From: Paracoccus laeviglucosivorans
GTDB lineage: Bacteria; Pseudomonadota; Alphaproteobacteria; Rhodobacterales; Rhodobacteraceae
Reading direction: 5' to 3'
Length of the DNA stretch: 64,000 bases
Assembly: GCF_900182695.1 (NCBI RefSeq)
Contig: NZ_FXTK01000002.1
Location: forward strand, 1 to 64,000
Shown here: one piece after another, positions 45,640 through 55,293 of the stretch
How the letters are laid out: the number at the start of each line of letters is the position of its first letter
Numbering within the stretch: the stretch's first letter is position 1
Program-made: the position numbers and the translations under genes
The notes under the pieces: generated by a model
The model's database searches: none
What the model was told of the DNA's origin: nothing
Seen by the model: the letters and a program-made list of their open reading frames with translations, nothing else

Positions 45640-47757
45640 TTACAAAATAAAGTCGCTTGCCGAATAACTGGAAGCGACACTGCCGCCATCGAGAATGCGG
45701 ACGGTCATTTCCACCGCTGCATCATTGTCGATATTGACGCGCATCCAGGTTTCTCCGCCCGAATTGACCATCCAGACGGTGCCCGCCCCGCCCGGCGTGG
45801 TGCCGGTGAAGGTCAGCGTTCCGCCATAGACGGCAGACAGGTCGATCCGATCTTCGATGAATGCAGGCGGATGGTTGCCCGCACCTTGGAAGTCGGTAAT
45901 CAGATCGTAGCCAGGCCCGGCCGCCGAGTCGTTGACCGTCTGGAAGACGAAGGTATCTTCGCCCGAACCGCCGGTCATGGTGTCGGAACCCAGCAGGCCA
46001 AGCAGCGTGTCATTGCCCGCCTCGCCCCAAAGCCGGTCTGCGCCCGTTCCACCCTGCACGGTGTCGTTCCCGGTGCCGCCAAACAGCAGATCATTGCCCA
46101 GCTCGCCCGAGATGAAGTCATTGCCCGCGCCGCCGTAAACGGTGTCATTGCCGTTGCCGGTATAGAAGGTATTGACCCCTGCGGTTCCGGTTACGACGTC
46201 GTTGCCGTTGCCGGTGACGACATTCTCGAATTCGGTGAAACTTTCGCCGGAATAGTTCGTGGCTCCGGTCGTCAGGTTCACCACGTAATCGCCGTTGAAG
46301 GTCCGGGTGTTCAGCACATCGACACCCGCCCCGCCGATCAGCGTCTCGGGCGTTCCAAGCCCGGCAAAGACCGCATCACCGCCGTCGCCGGCATTGTAAT
46401 AGCCATAACCGCTGGAGCGGATGGTATCATTGCCCGCCGCGCCATAGATGGTGTCGCTGCCGCCACCACCGACAAGGCTGTCATTGCCGATATCGCCATA
46501 GATATAGTCATCGCCAAGGCCGCCATCGACGGTATCGTTTCCGGCACCGCTATAGATATAGTTCGTGCCGCTGGTCCCGGTCAGGCTGTCATTGCCCGCG
46601 CCGGTCACCAGATGTTCGAACTCGATAAAGGACTCGCCGGAATAGTTGGTCGCTCCGGTGGCCAAATTCACCACATAATCAAAGTTGAAGGTGGTAGTGT
46701 TCAACCAGTCGATCCCTGCGCCGCCCCGCAATGTCTCGGGCGTGCCCAGCCCGGAATAGACATAGTCATTGTCATCACCGGCATCGTAATAGCCGTATCC
46801 GCTGGAATGGATCGTGTCATAACCAGCACCGCCATAGATGGTGTCGGTTCCACCCCCGCCGACCAGACTGTCACTGCCCGCGCCACCATAGATATAGTTC
46901 GCGCCGGAAGTTCCGATCACCGTATCGTTGCCCGAGCCGGTGATGATATTTTCGAACCCGGTAAAGCTTTCGCCCGAATAATTCGTCGCGCCGGTCGTCA
47001 GGTTGATGCTGTAATCGCCGTTAAAGCTGGTGGTATACAGCCAGTCGTTGCCGTTGCCGCCGATCAGCGTTTCAGGTGTGCCAAGACCGGCATAAACATA
47101 GTCGGTATCGTCACCAGCGTCGTAATAGCCCAGACCGCCCGACACGATGGTATCAATGCCCGTGCCGCCATAGACCGTGTCGTAACCACCCGCGCCATAA
47201 AGATAATCGTTACCAGCACCACCATAGATGTAGTTGGCGCCCGATGTGCCGGTGATGGTGTCATTGCCCGAGCCGGTGACGATGTTCTCGAACTCGATGA
47301 AGGATTCACCGGCATAGTTCGTGACACCCGTGGCCAGGTTCACGCTGTAATTGCCGTTGAAGGTCGTGGTGTTCAGCCAGTCGGTGCCGGTGCCGCCACG
47401 CAGCGTCTCGGGGGTGCCAAGACCGGCATAGACATAATCGTTGTCATCGCCCGCGTCGTAATAGCCCGCCCCGCTGGATACAAGCGTATCGGACCCCGCA
47501 CCGCCATAGGCGGTGTCGGTCCCGCCGCCGCCGACGATATAATCGTTCCCGTCATTGCCGCTGAGAAAATCATTTCCCAGCCCGCCATAAATCCAGTCGT
47601 TGCCGCCATAGCCATAGATGGTGTCATTGCCGTCATCGCCATAGCCGACATCATTGCCGTCGAGCATCAGAATATAATCATTGCCCGCCAAGCCGTAAAA
47701 ATATTCGGAAAAGTTCGTCCCAATCAGGGTGTCATTTCCATTGGTTCCAGTAGGCAT
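45640..47757 (-). CDS. RTX calcium-binding repeat protein (type I secretion substrate)
   Basis: The 705-residue protein starts MPTGTNGNDTLIG after AGGAG 7-11 bases upstream. Almost all of it is RTX nonapeptide repeats (GGAGNDxxxG) interleaved with 112-residue modules built around GTPETLRGG, NYSGESF and GYYDAGDD. The last 60 residues end SSYSASDFIL, resembling a C-terminal type I secretion signal; no signal peptide is present. An earlier in-frame start (47820) lacks a site. There is no enzyme domain, so a structural or S-layer-like role is possible. No type I exporter genes are near. Confidence 0.85.
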   Translation of the reverse strand: MPTGTNGNDTLIGTNFSEYFYGLAGNDYILMLDGNDVGYGDDGNDTIYGYGGNDWIYGGLGNDFLSGNDGNDYIVGGGGTDTAYGGAGSDTLVSSGAGYYDAGDDNDYVYAGLGTPETLRGGTGTDWLNTTTFNGNYSVNLATGVTNYAGESFIEFENIVTGSGNDTITGTSGANYIYGGAGNDYLYGAGGYDTVYGGTGIDTIVSGGLGYYDAGDDTDYVYAGLGTPETLIGGNGNDWLYTTSFNGDYSINLTTGATNYSGESFTGFENIITGSGNDTVIGTSGANYIYGGAGSDSLVGGGGTDTIYGGAGYDTIHSSGYGYYDAGDDNDYVYSGLGTPETLRGGAGIDWLNTTTFNFDYVVNLATGATNYSGESFIEFEHLVTGAGNDSLTGTSGTNYIYSGAGNDTVDGGLGDDYIYGDIGNDSLVGGGGSDTIYGAAGNDTIRSSGYGYYNAGDGGDAVFAGLGTPETLIGGAGVDVLNTRTFNGDYVVNLTTGATNYSGESFTEFENVVTGNGNDVVTGTAGVNTFYTGNGNDTVYGGAGNDFISGELGNDLLFGGTGNDTVQGGTGADRLWGEAGNDTLLGLLGSDTMTGGSGEDTFVFQTVNDSAAGPGYDLITDFQGAGNHPPAFIEDRIDLSAVYGGTLTFTGTTPGGAGTVWMVNSGGETWMRVNIDNDAAVEMTVRILDGGSVASSYSASDFIL
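46343..47410 (-). repeat. Long tandem modules in the second RTX gene
   Basis: The recurring block encoding GTPETL lies at 47405, 47069, 46733 and 46343 (plus-strand coordinate of its reverse complement). The spacing is 336, 336 and 390 bases, that is 112, 112 and 130 codons. The longer last interval carries an inserted run of extra RTX repeats. Confidence 0.75.
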
Positions 47758-47970
47758 TTGCAGCTCCTCTGCGTGTTGGATGCAACCACCGGGTAAAATG
47801 CCGAGTCGCAGATTAAACACGCAGGCGTGAACCGCCCGTGAAAAGAACGCGAAAACGAATAATCATCGCAGACGGTATTTATAACGATTTCGGCTATTCC
47901 CCCCCGACCCGCAGCAAAGATGCCGCGCCATGCCGCGACTGCACATAGTTTGTCACGCTGCGACGCAGTG

Positions 47971-48030
47971 TGATCATGATGTGATTAAGTATTTACAGAT
48001 TAGCGTTGTGCCGATAGAGGTTGATCATGA
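47971..48030. promoter_or_regulatory. Two TGATCATGA sites upstream of the DeoR gene
   Basis: TGATCATGA occurs at 47971-47979 and 48022-48030, 51 bases apart, near five helical turns. Each has a TGATCA palindrome. Both are upstream of the DeoR regulator at 48053, so they are candidate operators, possibly with looping. Confidence 0.45.
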
Positions 48031-48052
48031 ACGCGCATCAAAGGGGAGGTTG

Positions 48053-48826
48053 ATGAGCGATTTCGAACGACAGGAACGTATTGCGTCGCTTCTGGATGAA
48101 CGACCTTTCGCATCCGTGCGCGATCTTCAGCATCTGATAGGCGTATCGGGCGCAACGATCCGGCGCGACATCGAAAAGCTGAATGAGGCCGGGCGCGCGC
48201 GCAAGGTCTATGGCGGCGTCGCGGCGCTGGAACGCAATGGCCGCACCGCCCCCCTGCCCTTTGTCGAAAACCGCGACATCGCCGTCGCAGCCAAGCGCGC
48301 CATCGCGCGCGAGGCTGAAAAGCTGGTGCAGGATGGCAGCGCGATCATCATTCACGGCGGCTCGACCTGCTTTCATTTCGGCTGCCGCATCGCGGATCGC
48401 AACCTTCGCGTCTTTACCCATTCCATGCCGCTGGCCGCGTGGCTGGCGGAAAACGGCACCTGCCAACTGACTGTCGGCGGCGGCGACCTGCACCGCGAAC
48501 CGGGCATCCTTTACGATGTCAGCGCGCCCAAGGACCGCTTCTTTGCCGAACAATTCTTTGTCGGCGCCTTGGGGATCAGCGAACAGGGCGTGCTGGAACA
48601 GCACCCGCTGCTGGTCCGCCTAGCGGATGAGATGAGCAGCGTTGTCTCCGAGGTGATCCTGCTGGCGGACAGCCGCAAGTTTAGCGTGCGCCCGCCGACC
48701 CTTTCCCTGCCTTTTTCGCGCATTTCGCGGGTCGTCACCGATGATGGCCTGTCGGACGCCAATGCGCGGATGCTGGAACGCGCGGGCGTCGAAATCGTCA
48801 TCGCCCAGATCGAGAGGGATGAATGA
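48053..48826 (+). CDS. DeoR family transcriptional regulator of the pentose operon
   Basis: The 257-residue protein starts [14 protein letters not shown] after GGGGAGG. The helix-turn-helix region has [34 protein letters not shown], the DeoR hallmark. The effector domain is DeoRC-like with a sugar-phosphate-binding pocket (GSTCFHFG). It overlaps the ABC ATPase by 4 bases and is the first gene of the operon. It likely represses when no pentose phosphate is present. Confidence 0.9.
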   Translation: MSDFERQERIASLLDERPFASVRDLQHLIGVSGATIRRDIEKLNEAGRARKVYGGVAALERNGRTAPLPFVENRDIAVAAKRAIAREAEKLVQDGSAIIIHGGSTCFHFGCRIADRNLRVFTHSMPLAAWLAENGTCQLTVGGGDLHREPGILYDVSAPKDRFFAEQFFVGALGISEQGVLEQHPLLVRLADEMSSVVSEVILLADSRKFSVRPPTLSLPFSRISRVVTDDGLSDANARMLERAGVEIVIAQIERDE

Positions 48827-50328
48827 CCGCCCCCATTCTGGAAATGCGCAACATTTCGAAGACCTTCGGTCCCATCAAGGCGCTGAAGGATGTCAGCCTG
48901 ACCGTGATGCGTGCCGAACTGCACGCGTTGATGGGCGAAAACGGGGCGGGGAAATCCACGCTCATGAAAATTCTTTCGGGTGCCTACAAGGCCGATCCCG
49001 GCGGTCATGTCACGATCGAGGGCAAGCCACAGGCCGAGGCCGCGGGCGCCGTCGCGGTCATCTATCAGGAACTGTCACTGGCCCCGAACCTGACCGTCGC
49101 CGAGAACATGTTTCTAGGGCGCGAGATCGCGACCAAAGGCGTCGTGGACCGCGCAACCACCCGCAAGCGGGCGCAACCGATCCTTGACCGTCTGGGCGTC
49201 AGATTTTCCGCCCGCACGCGGGTCGAGGATCTGTCGCTGGGCGAACGCCAGATGGTCGAAATCGCCCGTGCGCTGACGACCGACGCCCGCCTGATCGTGA
49301 TGGACGAACCCACCACCTCGCTTTCCGCGCGCGAAACGGAACGGCTGTTCGATGTGATCGCCAAGCTGAAAGCCGACGGCATCGCCATCATCTATATCAG
49401 CCACCGCATGGAGGAGGTCTATGCGCTGGCCGACCGCTGTTCGGTCCTGCGCGACGGGGTATTCATCGGCACGTTGGACCGCGCCGAATTGTCGGCCCAG
49501 CGGCTGGTGCAGATGATGGTCGGGCGCGATCTGAACAGTTTCTACAAAAAGCAGCACGTCGCCTCGGCTGACCATAGCGGCACGCCGCTTCTGTCGGTGC
49601 GCGACATGGCGGGCGGGCCGGTCAGGGGCTGTTCGTTTGACCTGTATCGCGGCGAGGTTCTGGGCATCGCGGGGCTTGTCGGCTCGGGCCGGACCGAGCT
49701 TGCGCGGCTGATCTATGGCGCGGACCCGCGCACCTCTGGCAATGTCATGCTTGATGGGCAGGCGGTCGATACCTCGGCCCCGCGCGCTTCGCTGGATGCG
49801 GGCATCGCCTATCTGACCGAGGATCGGGCCAAGCTGGGGCTGTTTCTGGACATGTCCATCTTGGAAAACGTCAATATCGGCGTGATCCAGCAGGATGCGA
49901 AACAGGCCGGACTGCTGGATTTCCGCGCTGCCGCAAAGCGCGCGGGCGACGCGATCAAGGCGCTGTCGGTCAAGGCTCCCTCGGCCCGGATGCCGGCGGG
50001 TGGGCTGTCGGGCGGCAACCAGCAAAAGGTGCTGATCGCGCGGCTGCTGGAAACCGGCCCCAAGGTCGTCATCCTTGACGAACCCACGCGCGGCGTCGAT
50101 GTCGGCGCGAAATCCGAAATCTACAAGCTGATCGACCAGCTGGCCCGCAAGGGCGTCGGCGTCATCATGATCTCTAGCGAGCTGCCCGAGATCATCGGGG
50201 TCGCGGACCGTGTGCTGGTCATGCGCGAAGGCCATATCGCGGGAGAGGTCGCCGACCCGATCAGTCAGGAAGCCATCATGGAACTCTCGACCGGCACCGC
50301 GCCCCAGACCAAAGGAGCGACCCAATGA
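48823..50328 (+). CDS. Sugar ABC transporter ATP-binding protein (RbsA type, two ATPase domains)
   Basis: The 501-residue ATPase is a tandem of two nucleotide-binding domains. The first has Walker [10 protein letters not shown] and Walker [12 protein letters not shown]; the second has [31 protein letters not shown] and [14 protein letters not shown]. That arrangement is the CUT2/ribose-type importer. It is overlapped by the DeoR gene upstream and overlaps the permease by 4 bases. Confidence 0.93.
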   Translation: MTAPILEMRNISKTFGPIKALKDVSLTVMRAELHALMGENGAGKSTLMKILSGAYKADPGGHVTIEGKPQAEAAGAVAVIYQELSLAPNLTVAENMFLGREIATKGVVDRATTRKRAQPILDRLGVRFSARTRVEDLSLGERQMVEIARALTTDARLIVMDEPTTSLSARETERLFDVIAKLKADGIAIIYISHRMEEVYALADRCSVLRDGVFIGTLDRAELSAQRLVQMMVGRDLNSFYKKQHVASADHSGTPLLSVRDMAGGPVRGCSFDLYRGEVLGIAGLVGSGRTELARLIYGADPRTSGNVMLDGQAVDTSAPRASLDAGIAYLTEDRAKLGLFLDMSILENVNIGVIQQDAKQAGLLDFRAAAKRAGDAIKALSVKAPSARMPAGGLSGGNQQKVLIARLLETGPKVVILDEPTRGVDVGAKSEIYKLIDQLARKGVGVIMISSELPEIIGVADRVLVMREGHIAGEVADPISQEAIMELSTGTAPQTKGATQ

Positions 50329-51293
50329 CCGAGACCACCCCCGCCAGCCAGCGCCTGCGCACGATCATGAGCGTGGTCGGCATGTTGCCCGTGCTGATCC
50401 TGCTTGCCGTGGTTTTTGAATTGATGAGCGGGCGTTTCGTCAGCGTGGGCAACATCTCGAACGTGGCGCAACAGGCGTCGATCAATATCGTTCTGGCCTC
50501 GGGGATGACCTTCGTGATCCTGACGGGCGGTATCGACCTGTCGGTGGGCTCGATCCTGGCGACATCGGCCATGGTCGCGGTGATCGTGTCGCTGATCCCA
50601 GAGGTCGGCTGGCTGGGCGTTCCGGCGGCAATGGGCGTGGGTCTGGCCTGCGGGCTGGCAAACGGCATCCTGATTTCGGCGCTGCGATTGCCGCCATTCA
50701 TCGTCACGCTGGGGTCGCTGACCGCCGTCAGGGGCATCGCGCGACTTCTGGGCAATGACACAACCGTCTTCAACGCCGAACTGCCCTTTGACGTGATCGG
50801 CAATGGCAGCCTGTTCGGCATCCCGTGGCTGGCGATCATCGCAGCCGCCGTGATCGTGCTGTCATGGTTCATCCTGAAACGCACCGTGCTGGGCACATGG
50901 ATCTATGCCACCGGCGGCAACCCCGAGGCCGCGCGCCTGACCGGGATCAAGGTGCCGCTGGTCCTGCTGTTCGTCTATGGCATCTCGGGGCTTTTCGCGG
51001 GACTGGGTGGCGCGATGGCCGCAGCCCGCCTTTACGCCGCCAACGGGCTGCAACTGGGGCAGGCATACGAGCTGGACGCAATCGCCGCCGTCATTCTGGG
51101 CGGGACCAGCTTTGTGGGTGGCATCGGCTCGATCTGGGGCACGCTGATCGGTGCGCTGATCATCGCGGTGCTGTCGAACGGCCTGATCCTGATCGGGGTC
51201 AGCGACATCTGGCAATATATCGTCAAGGGTCTGGTCATCATCGCCGCCGTGGCGCTGGACCGCTACCGCCAGAAGGGCGGCGCCCGCACCTGA
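50325..51293 (+). CDS. Sugar ABC transporter permease (RbsC type)
   Basis: The 322-residue membrane protein has the RbsC/AraH pattern: [26 protein letters not shown] (about 58-85) and [17 protein letters not shown] in the cytoplasmic loop. It is the membrane pore for the pentose importer. ATG overlaps the ATPase stop as ATGA. Confidence 0.93.
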   Translation: MTETTPASQRLRTIMSVVGMLPVLILLAVVFELMSGRFVSVGNISNVAQQASINIVLASGMTFVILTGGIDLSVGSILATSAMVAVIVSLIPEVGWLGVPAAMGVGLACGLANGILISALRLPPFIVTLGSLTAVRGIARLLGNDTTVFNAELPFDVIGNGSLFGIPWLAIIAAAVIVLSWFILKRTVLGTWIYATGGNPEAARLTGIKVPLVLLFVYGISGLFAGLGGAMAAARLYAANGLQLGQAYELDAIAAVILGGTSFVGGIGSIWGTLIGALIIAVLSNGLILIGVSDIWQYIVKGLVIIAAVALDRYRQKGGART

Positions 51294-51328
51294 TTTCCTG
51301 AACAAAACGCATCATTTGGGAGGATAAC

Positions 51329-52267
51329 ATGCGTTACACGAAAACCCTGGCCTCGGCGCTAGCGCTGGCCGCAGTCTCGGCGGTTCCGGTCGCCGCGAAA
51401 GACCTCAACAGCGTCGGCATCTCGGTCGGTCTGCTGGGCAATCCCTTCTTTGTCGCGACGATCAAGGGGATCGAGGATGCCGCGAAAAAGATCAATCCTG
51501 ACGTCAAGGTCACCTCGGTTTCGGCCGATTACGACCTGAACAAGCAATCCAGCCAGATCGACAGCTTCATCGCGGCGGGCACCGACATCATCATGTTGAA
51601 CGCGGTGGATGCGGCGGCAATTGCGCCTGCCGTCAAACGCGCGCGCGATGCGGGCGTGATCGTCGCCGCCTTCGACGTGTCGGCACCCGGCGCGGATGTG
51701 ACGGTGATGACGAATAACGTGCAGGCCGGTGAAAAGGCGTGCCAATACATCGTTGACCAATTGGGCGGCAAAGGCGATGTGGTCATCGTGAACGGCCCCG
51801 CTTCCTCCTCGATCCTGGATCGGGTCAAAGGCTGCAAGGACGCTTTCGCCAAATCGCCCGACATCAAGATCCTGTCCGATGACCAGAACGCCCAAGGCTC
51901 GCGCGACGGGGGCCTGAATGTCGGCCAGACGCTGCTGACGCGTTTCGACAAGATCGACGGCGTTTTCGCGATCAACGACCCGACCGCCATCGGCTTTGCG
52001 CTGGCCGCCAAGCAGGCCAACCGCAGCGAGTTCATCATCACCGCCGTGGACGGCGCGCCCGACATCGAGGGCGAGCTGAAATCGGGCGAAGGTCTGATCA
52101 AGGCCTCGGCCTCGCAAGACCCCTACACGATGGCGGGTCAGGCGCTGGAAATGGGTTACAAGGCGCTGCAAGGCGAAACGCCCAATCCCGACACCGTGCT
52201 GCTGGAGCCGGAACTGATCACCCACGACAATATCGGTGATTACAAGGGCTGGACCTCGCCCCGCTAA
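51329..52267 (+). CDS. Sugar ABC transporter substrate-binding protein (RbsB type)
   Basis: The 312-residue protein has a signal peptide ending near VPVAAK. The mature part is a periplasmic-binding-protein type I fold with GLLGNPFFVATIKGIEDAAKK, ASQDPYTMAGQALEMG and other RbsB markers. It captures the pentose for the RbsA/RbsC-type pair. A perfect hairpin with T-run follows the gene (52275-52306), which would give more binding protein than enzymes. Confidence 0.92.
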   Translation: MRYTKTLASALALAAVSAVPVAAKDLNSVGISVGLLGNPFFVATIKGIEDAAKKINPDVKVTSVSADYDLNKQSSQIDSFIAAGTDIIMLNAVDAAAIAPAVKRARDAGVIVAAFDVSAPGADVTVMTNNVQAGEKACQYIVDQLGGKGDVVIVNGPASSSILDRVKGCKDAFAKSPDIKILSDDQNAQGSRDGGLNVGQTLLTRFDKIDGVFAINDPTAIGFALAAKQANRSEFIITAVDGAPDIEGELKSGEGLIKASASQDPYTMAGQALEMGYKALQGETPNPDTVLLEPELITHDNIGDYKGWTSPR

Positions 52268-52274
52268 AGGCTTC

Positions 52275-52306
52275 GGGGCCGCGCGTCCTTGCGCGGCCCC
52301 CTTTTC
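52275..52306 (+). terminator. Intra-operon terminator after the binding-protein gene
   Basis: GGGGCCGCGC (52275-52284) pairs perfectly with GCGCGGCCCC (52291-52300), followed by CTTTTC. It sits between the transporter and the enzyme genes, in one direction, so it should be a partial terminator. Confidence 0.75.
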
Positions 52307-52325
52307 ATCCTGACGGGACTTTGAC

Positions 52326-53027
52326 ATGTCCGACGACGATACCCTTCGCCGCGCCGTGCTGCGGGCGAACCTTGATACCGTGCGCCATGGGCTGGTGGTG
52401 TCCACATTCGGCAATGCCAGCGGCATCGACCGCGCGACGGGGCGCATCCTGATCAAACCCTCGGGCGTGCCCTATGATCAGCTGACCGCAGACGCGATGG
52501 TGGCCTGCGACATTCAGGGTCGGGTGCTGGACAACCGCCTGCGCCCGTCATCCGACCTTGCGACCCACGCGGTGCTGTATCGGGCGTTTCCCGGCATAGG
52601 CGCCGTGATCCATACCCATTCGACCTTTGCCACGATCATGGCGCAGGCACGCCGCCCGATCCCCTGCCTTGGCACGACCCATGCGGATTATTTCTACGGC
52701 ACGATCCCCGTCACCCGCGACCTGACACCCGAGGAGATTGCGCAGGATTACGTGCTGATGACCGGCGAAGTCATCGCAGAGACATTCGCGGGTATTGATC
52801 CGCTAACGATCCCCGCCGTGCTGGTTGCGGGCCACGGCCCCTTTGTCTGGGGCAGGACACCGGATGAGGCCGTGCACAATGCGCTGATCCTTGAAGAAGT
52901 GGCGCGAATGTCGTGGCATTGCATGGCTTTATCAAGCGAACCTAAACCTATTTCGCAGGAACTTTTGGACCGGCACTATCTGCGCAAGCATGGCGCAGAT
53001 GCGACCTATGGGCAGGCGGGCGCATGA
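52326..53027 (+). CDS. araD: L-ribulose-5-phosphate 4-epimerase (AraD type)
   Basis: The 233-residue enzyme converts L-ribulose-5-phosphate to D-xylulose-5-phosphate. Nearly every AraD feature is present: KPSGVPYD, PSSDLATHAVLY, the zinc histidines in HTHST and GHGPFVWG, the catalytic aspartate in TTHADYFYGTIP, and DRHYLRKHGAD at the C-terminus. It overlaps the kinase gene by 4 bases. Confidence 0.93.
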   Translation: MSDDDTLRRAVLRANLDTVRHGLVVSTFGNASGIDRATGRILIKPSGVPYDQLTADAMVACDIQGRVLDNRLRPSSDLATHAVLYRAFPGIGAVIHTHSTFATIMAQARRPIPCLGTTHADYFYGTIPVTRDLTPEEIAQDYVLMTGEVIAETFAGIDPLTIPAVLVAGHGPFVWGRTPDEAVHNALILEEVARMSWHCMALSSEPKPISQELLDRHYLRKHGADATYGQAGA

Positions 53028-54616
53028 TCGTCGCCGGGGTGGATTTCGGCACGCTTTCCGTGCGCGTGACGTTGATGGAGACCGGCTCGGGCGCAACGCT
53101 GGCCAGCGCAAGCGCGGGCTATCCGCTGAAACGCAGTCCCGCCGATCCGCTGCTGGGCGCGCAGGCCCATGCCGACCACATGCGGGCCCTGGCACACGCC
53201 ATGTATCAAGCAGTGGCACAGGCGGGCATCGACGGCGATCGGGTTGCGGCACTTGCCTGCGATACGACCGGATCAAGCGTTGTGATGGTGGATGCCGACC
53301 TGCAGCCGCTGGCGGATTACTATCTGTGGTGCGACCACCGTGCCCATGCCGAAGCCGCCGAGATCACGGCCCTTGCCCGTGCCGAAAGCCTTGAGGCACT
53401 GGAATGGTGTGGCGGAACCTATTCTCACGAATGGGGCTATGCGAAACTTCTGCATTTCCTGCGCCACAATCCCGACCTGCGACCAAGGCTGGCGACCGCG
53501 CTTGAGCATTGCGACATGGTGGCCACAACACTGTGCGGCATCGAAAATATCGAGGATATACCGAGAAGCATATGCGCAGCCGGGCATAAATGGATGTATG
53601 GCGCGAAATGGGGCGGATTGCCTTCGCAGGATTTCCTGTCCCGCGTCGATCCGCTGCTGGACGGGATCAACGAAAAGCTGCACGGGCGCTTTCTGACTTC
53701 GGACGCCATCGCGGGACATCTTTCGCCGCAATGGGCCACGAAGCTGGGTCTGAAACCGGGCATCCCCATCCCTGTCGGCGCTTTCGACGCGCATTGGGAC
53801 GCGCTTGGTGCGGGTGCCATGCCGGGGGACATCGTGAATGTCGTCGGCACCTCGACCTGCATCATCGCCATGGCACCCGATGGCTTTCAGCCCGTTCCCG
53901 GATTGTGCGGCGTCGTTCCCGGCAGCGTCCTGCCCGGCTGGACGGGGATCGAAGCAGGGCAATCCGCCACCGGAGACGTGTTCGAGGCCATCGCGCGGCG
54001 CGCTGGCAGCGATGTGGCGACCTTGTGTCAAGGGCTGGACAGTATGCCCCCCGGTGGCAGCGGGCTGATGCGGCTGAATTGGGACAATGGAGACCGCACG
54101 GTGCTGGTCCGCTCGGACCTTGGCGCGGTGACGCTGGGTTGGGATCTGAACCATTCCGCCGCCGATGAAATGCACGCGGCGATCGAAGGTATGGCCATGC
54201 ATGTCCGCATCATCACCGAACGCATCGAAAGCGGCGGGACGCAGACCGCCCGCATCCTGAATGCAGGTGGCATTCCGCAGAAGAACGACCTGCTGAACCA
54301 GATCTATGCCGATGTGCTGGGACGTGAGCTGCATGTCCCCGCGACCTCGCCCACGGGGACAGGTTCGTGCGTGGCGGCTGCGGTGGCGGCGGGGGCGTTC
54401 GCAACCTTTCAGGCGGCGCAGCAGGTGCTTTGCCCACCCACCCGCGTCTTTGCCCCGCGTCACGACCGGCGCGACGGCTACGAACGTCTGTTCGCGCTGT
54501 TTCGCGAGCTTTACTTTGGCTTTGGTCAAGGGGCGGCGGTCGATCTGGCATCCGTCCTGCCAAGGCTGCGCGGCTTTCGGCTGGATGCCGCATCCCATCA
54601 GAAAGGAACCCCATGA
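53024..54616 (+). CDS. araB: L-ribulokinase-like FGGY carbohydrate kinase (AraB type)
   Basis: The 530-residue kinase phosphorylates L-ribulose (or a related ketose) with ATP. AraB-specific stretches include GVDFGTLSVR, CDTTGSSVV, GGTYSHEWGYAKLLH, AGHKWMYGAKWGGLP and VGTSTCIIAM, then GIEAGQSATGD. They match AraB more closely than xylulokinase. It is shorter than E. coli AraB (566). ATG overlaps araD's stop; its own stop overlaps the isomerase start as ATGA. Confidence 0.9.
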   Translation: MIVAGVDFGTLSVRVTLMETGSGATLASASAGYPLKRSPADPLLGAQAHADHMRALAHAMYQAVAQAGIDGDRVAALACDTTGSSVVMVDADLQPLADYYLWCDHRAHAEAAEITALARAESLEALEWCGGTYSHEWGYAKLLHFLRHNPDLRPRLATALEHCDMVATTLCGIENIEDIPRSICAAGHKWMYGAKWGGLPSQDFLSRVDPLLDGINEKLHGRFLTSDAIAGHLSPQWATKLGLKPGIPIPVGAFDAHWDALGAGAMPGDIVNVVGTSTCIIAMAPDGFQPVPGLCGVVPGSVLPGWTGIEAGQSATGDVFEAIARRAGSDVATLCQGLDSMPPGGSGLMRLNWDNGDRTVLVRSDLGAVTLGWDLNHSAADEMHAAIEGMAMHVRIITERIESGGTQTARILNAGGIPQKNDLLNQIYADVLGRELHVPATSPTGTGSCVAAAVAAGAFATFQAAQQVLCPPTRVFAPRHDRRDGYERLFALFRELYFGFGQGAAVDLASVLPRLRGFRLDAASHQKGTP

Positions 54617-55293
54617 AACGCTCGGAAGTCAACGAAACCCTGCGTGCGGGCGATGCCTTCATCCGCAGCTTCGGCTTTCATCTGCCGCCATTTGCGCATT
54701 GGACGCCGGACGAATTCCACGCCAATGCCAGCGAAGCGATCAGGTCGGCGGGGCTGGGCTGGGATCTGACCGATTTCGGCTTTGGGCGTTATGCCGAAAG
54801 CGGGCTTTTGCTGTTCACGCTGCGCAATGGCCGTCAGGCGGACCTGAAGGCCGGGCGCGGCATGTGCTACGCCGAAAAGGCGATGGTGGTGCGCGACCGT
54901 CAGGTGACGCCCATGCACCGCCACAACATCAAGGCCGAGGACATCATCAACCGGGGCGGTGGCGATCTGGTGCTGTCGATCCACGGCTCGGACCCGCAGG
55001 GCAACGTGGACCCGCAAAGCCGCGTCACTGTGCCCACCGACGGCACCTTGCGCGAATTGCCCCCCGGCGGGCATCTGCGTCTGCGTCCGGGCGAAAGCGT
55101 GACGCTGCTGCCCGGAGTCTGGCACAGCTTCTGGGCCGAAAACGGCGACGTGCTGGCGGGCGAGGTTTCGACCGTCAACGATGATCTGACCGATAACGTG
55201 TTCGCGCAGGAGGTCGGCCGCTTCGCCCGCATTGATGAGGACGAAGCGGCCTGGCGTCTGCTGGTTGCGGATTACAACAGCCCGAAGATCTGA
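54613..55293 (+). CDS. D-lyxose isomerase family cupin (possible L-ribose isomerase)
   Basis: The 226-residue cupin has the metal-binding set of D-lyxose isomerases such as B. subtilis YdaE: CYAEKAMVVRDRQVTPMHRH, KAEDIINRGGG and LLPGVWHSFWAENGDVL. The family interconverts D-lyxose and D-xylulose, and also D-mannose/D-fructose and L-ribose/L-ribulose. Beside AraB and AraD and without AraA, L-ribose is the simplest substrate. ATG overlaps the kinase stop by 4 bases. Its 3' end overlaps the convergent rraA-like gene by 22 bases. Confidence 0.85.
   Translation: MKRSEVNETLRAGDAFIRSFGFHLPPFAHWTPDEFHANASEAIRSAGLGWDLTDFGFGRYAESGLLLFTLRNGRQADLKAGRGMCYAEKAMVVRDRQVTPMHRHNIKAEDIINRGGGDLVLSIHGSDPQGNVDPQSRVTVPTDGTLRELPPGGHLRLRPGESVTLLPGVWHSFWAENGDVLAGEVSTVNDDLTDNVFAQEVGRFARIDEDEAAWRLLVADYNSPKI

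Noticed and set aside
45871..47796. A 641-codon plus-strand open frame opposite the second RTX gene
   Set aside because: It is a mirror of the RTX repeats. The repeat-driven codon pattern keeps the opposite frame open, and the product is a low-complexity Ile/Val/Ala/Gly run. The RTX frame has the proper start, binding site and terminator.
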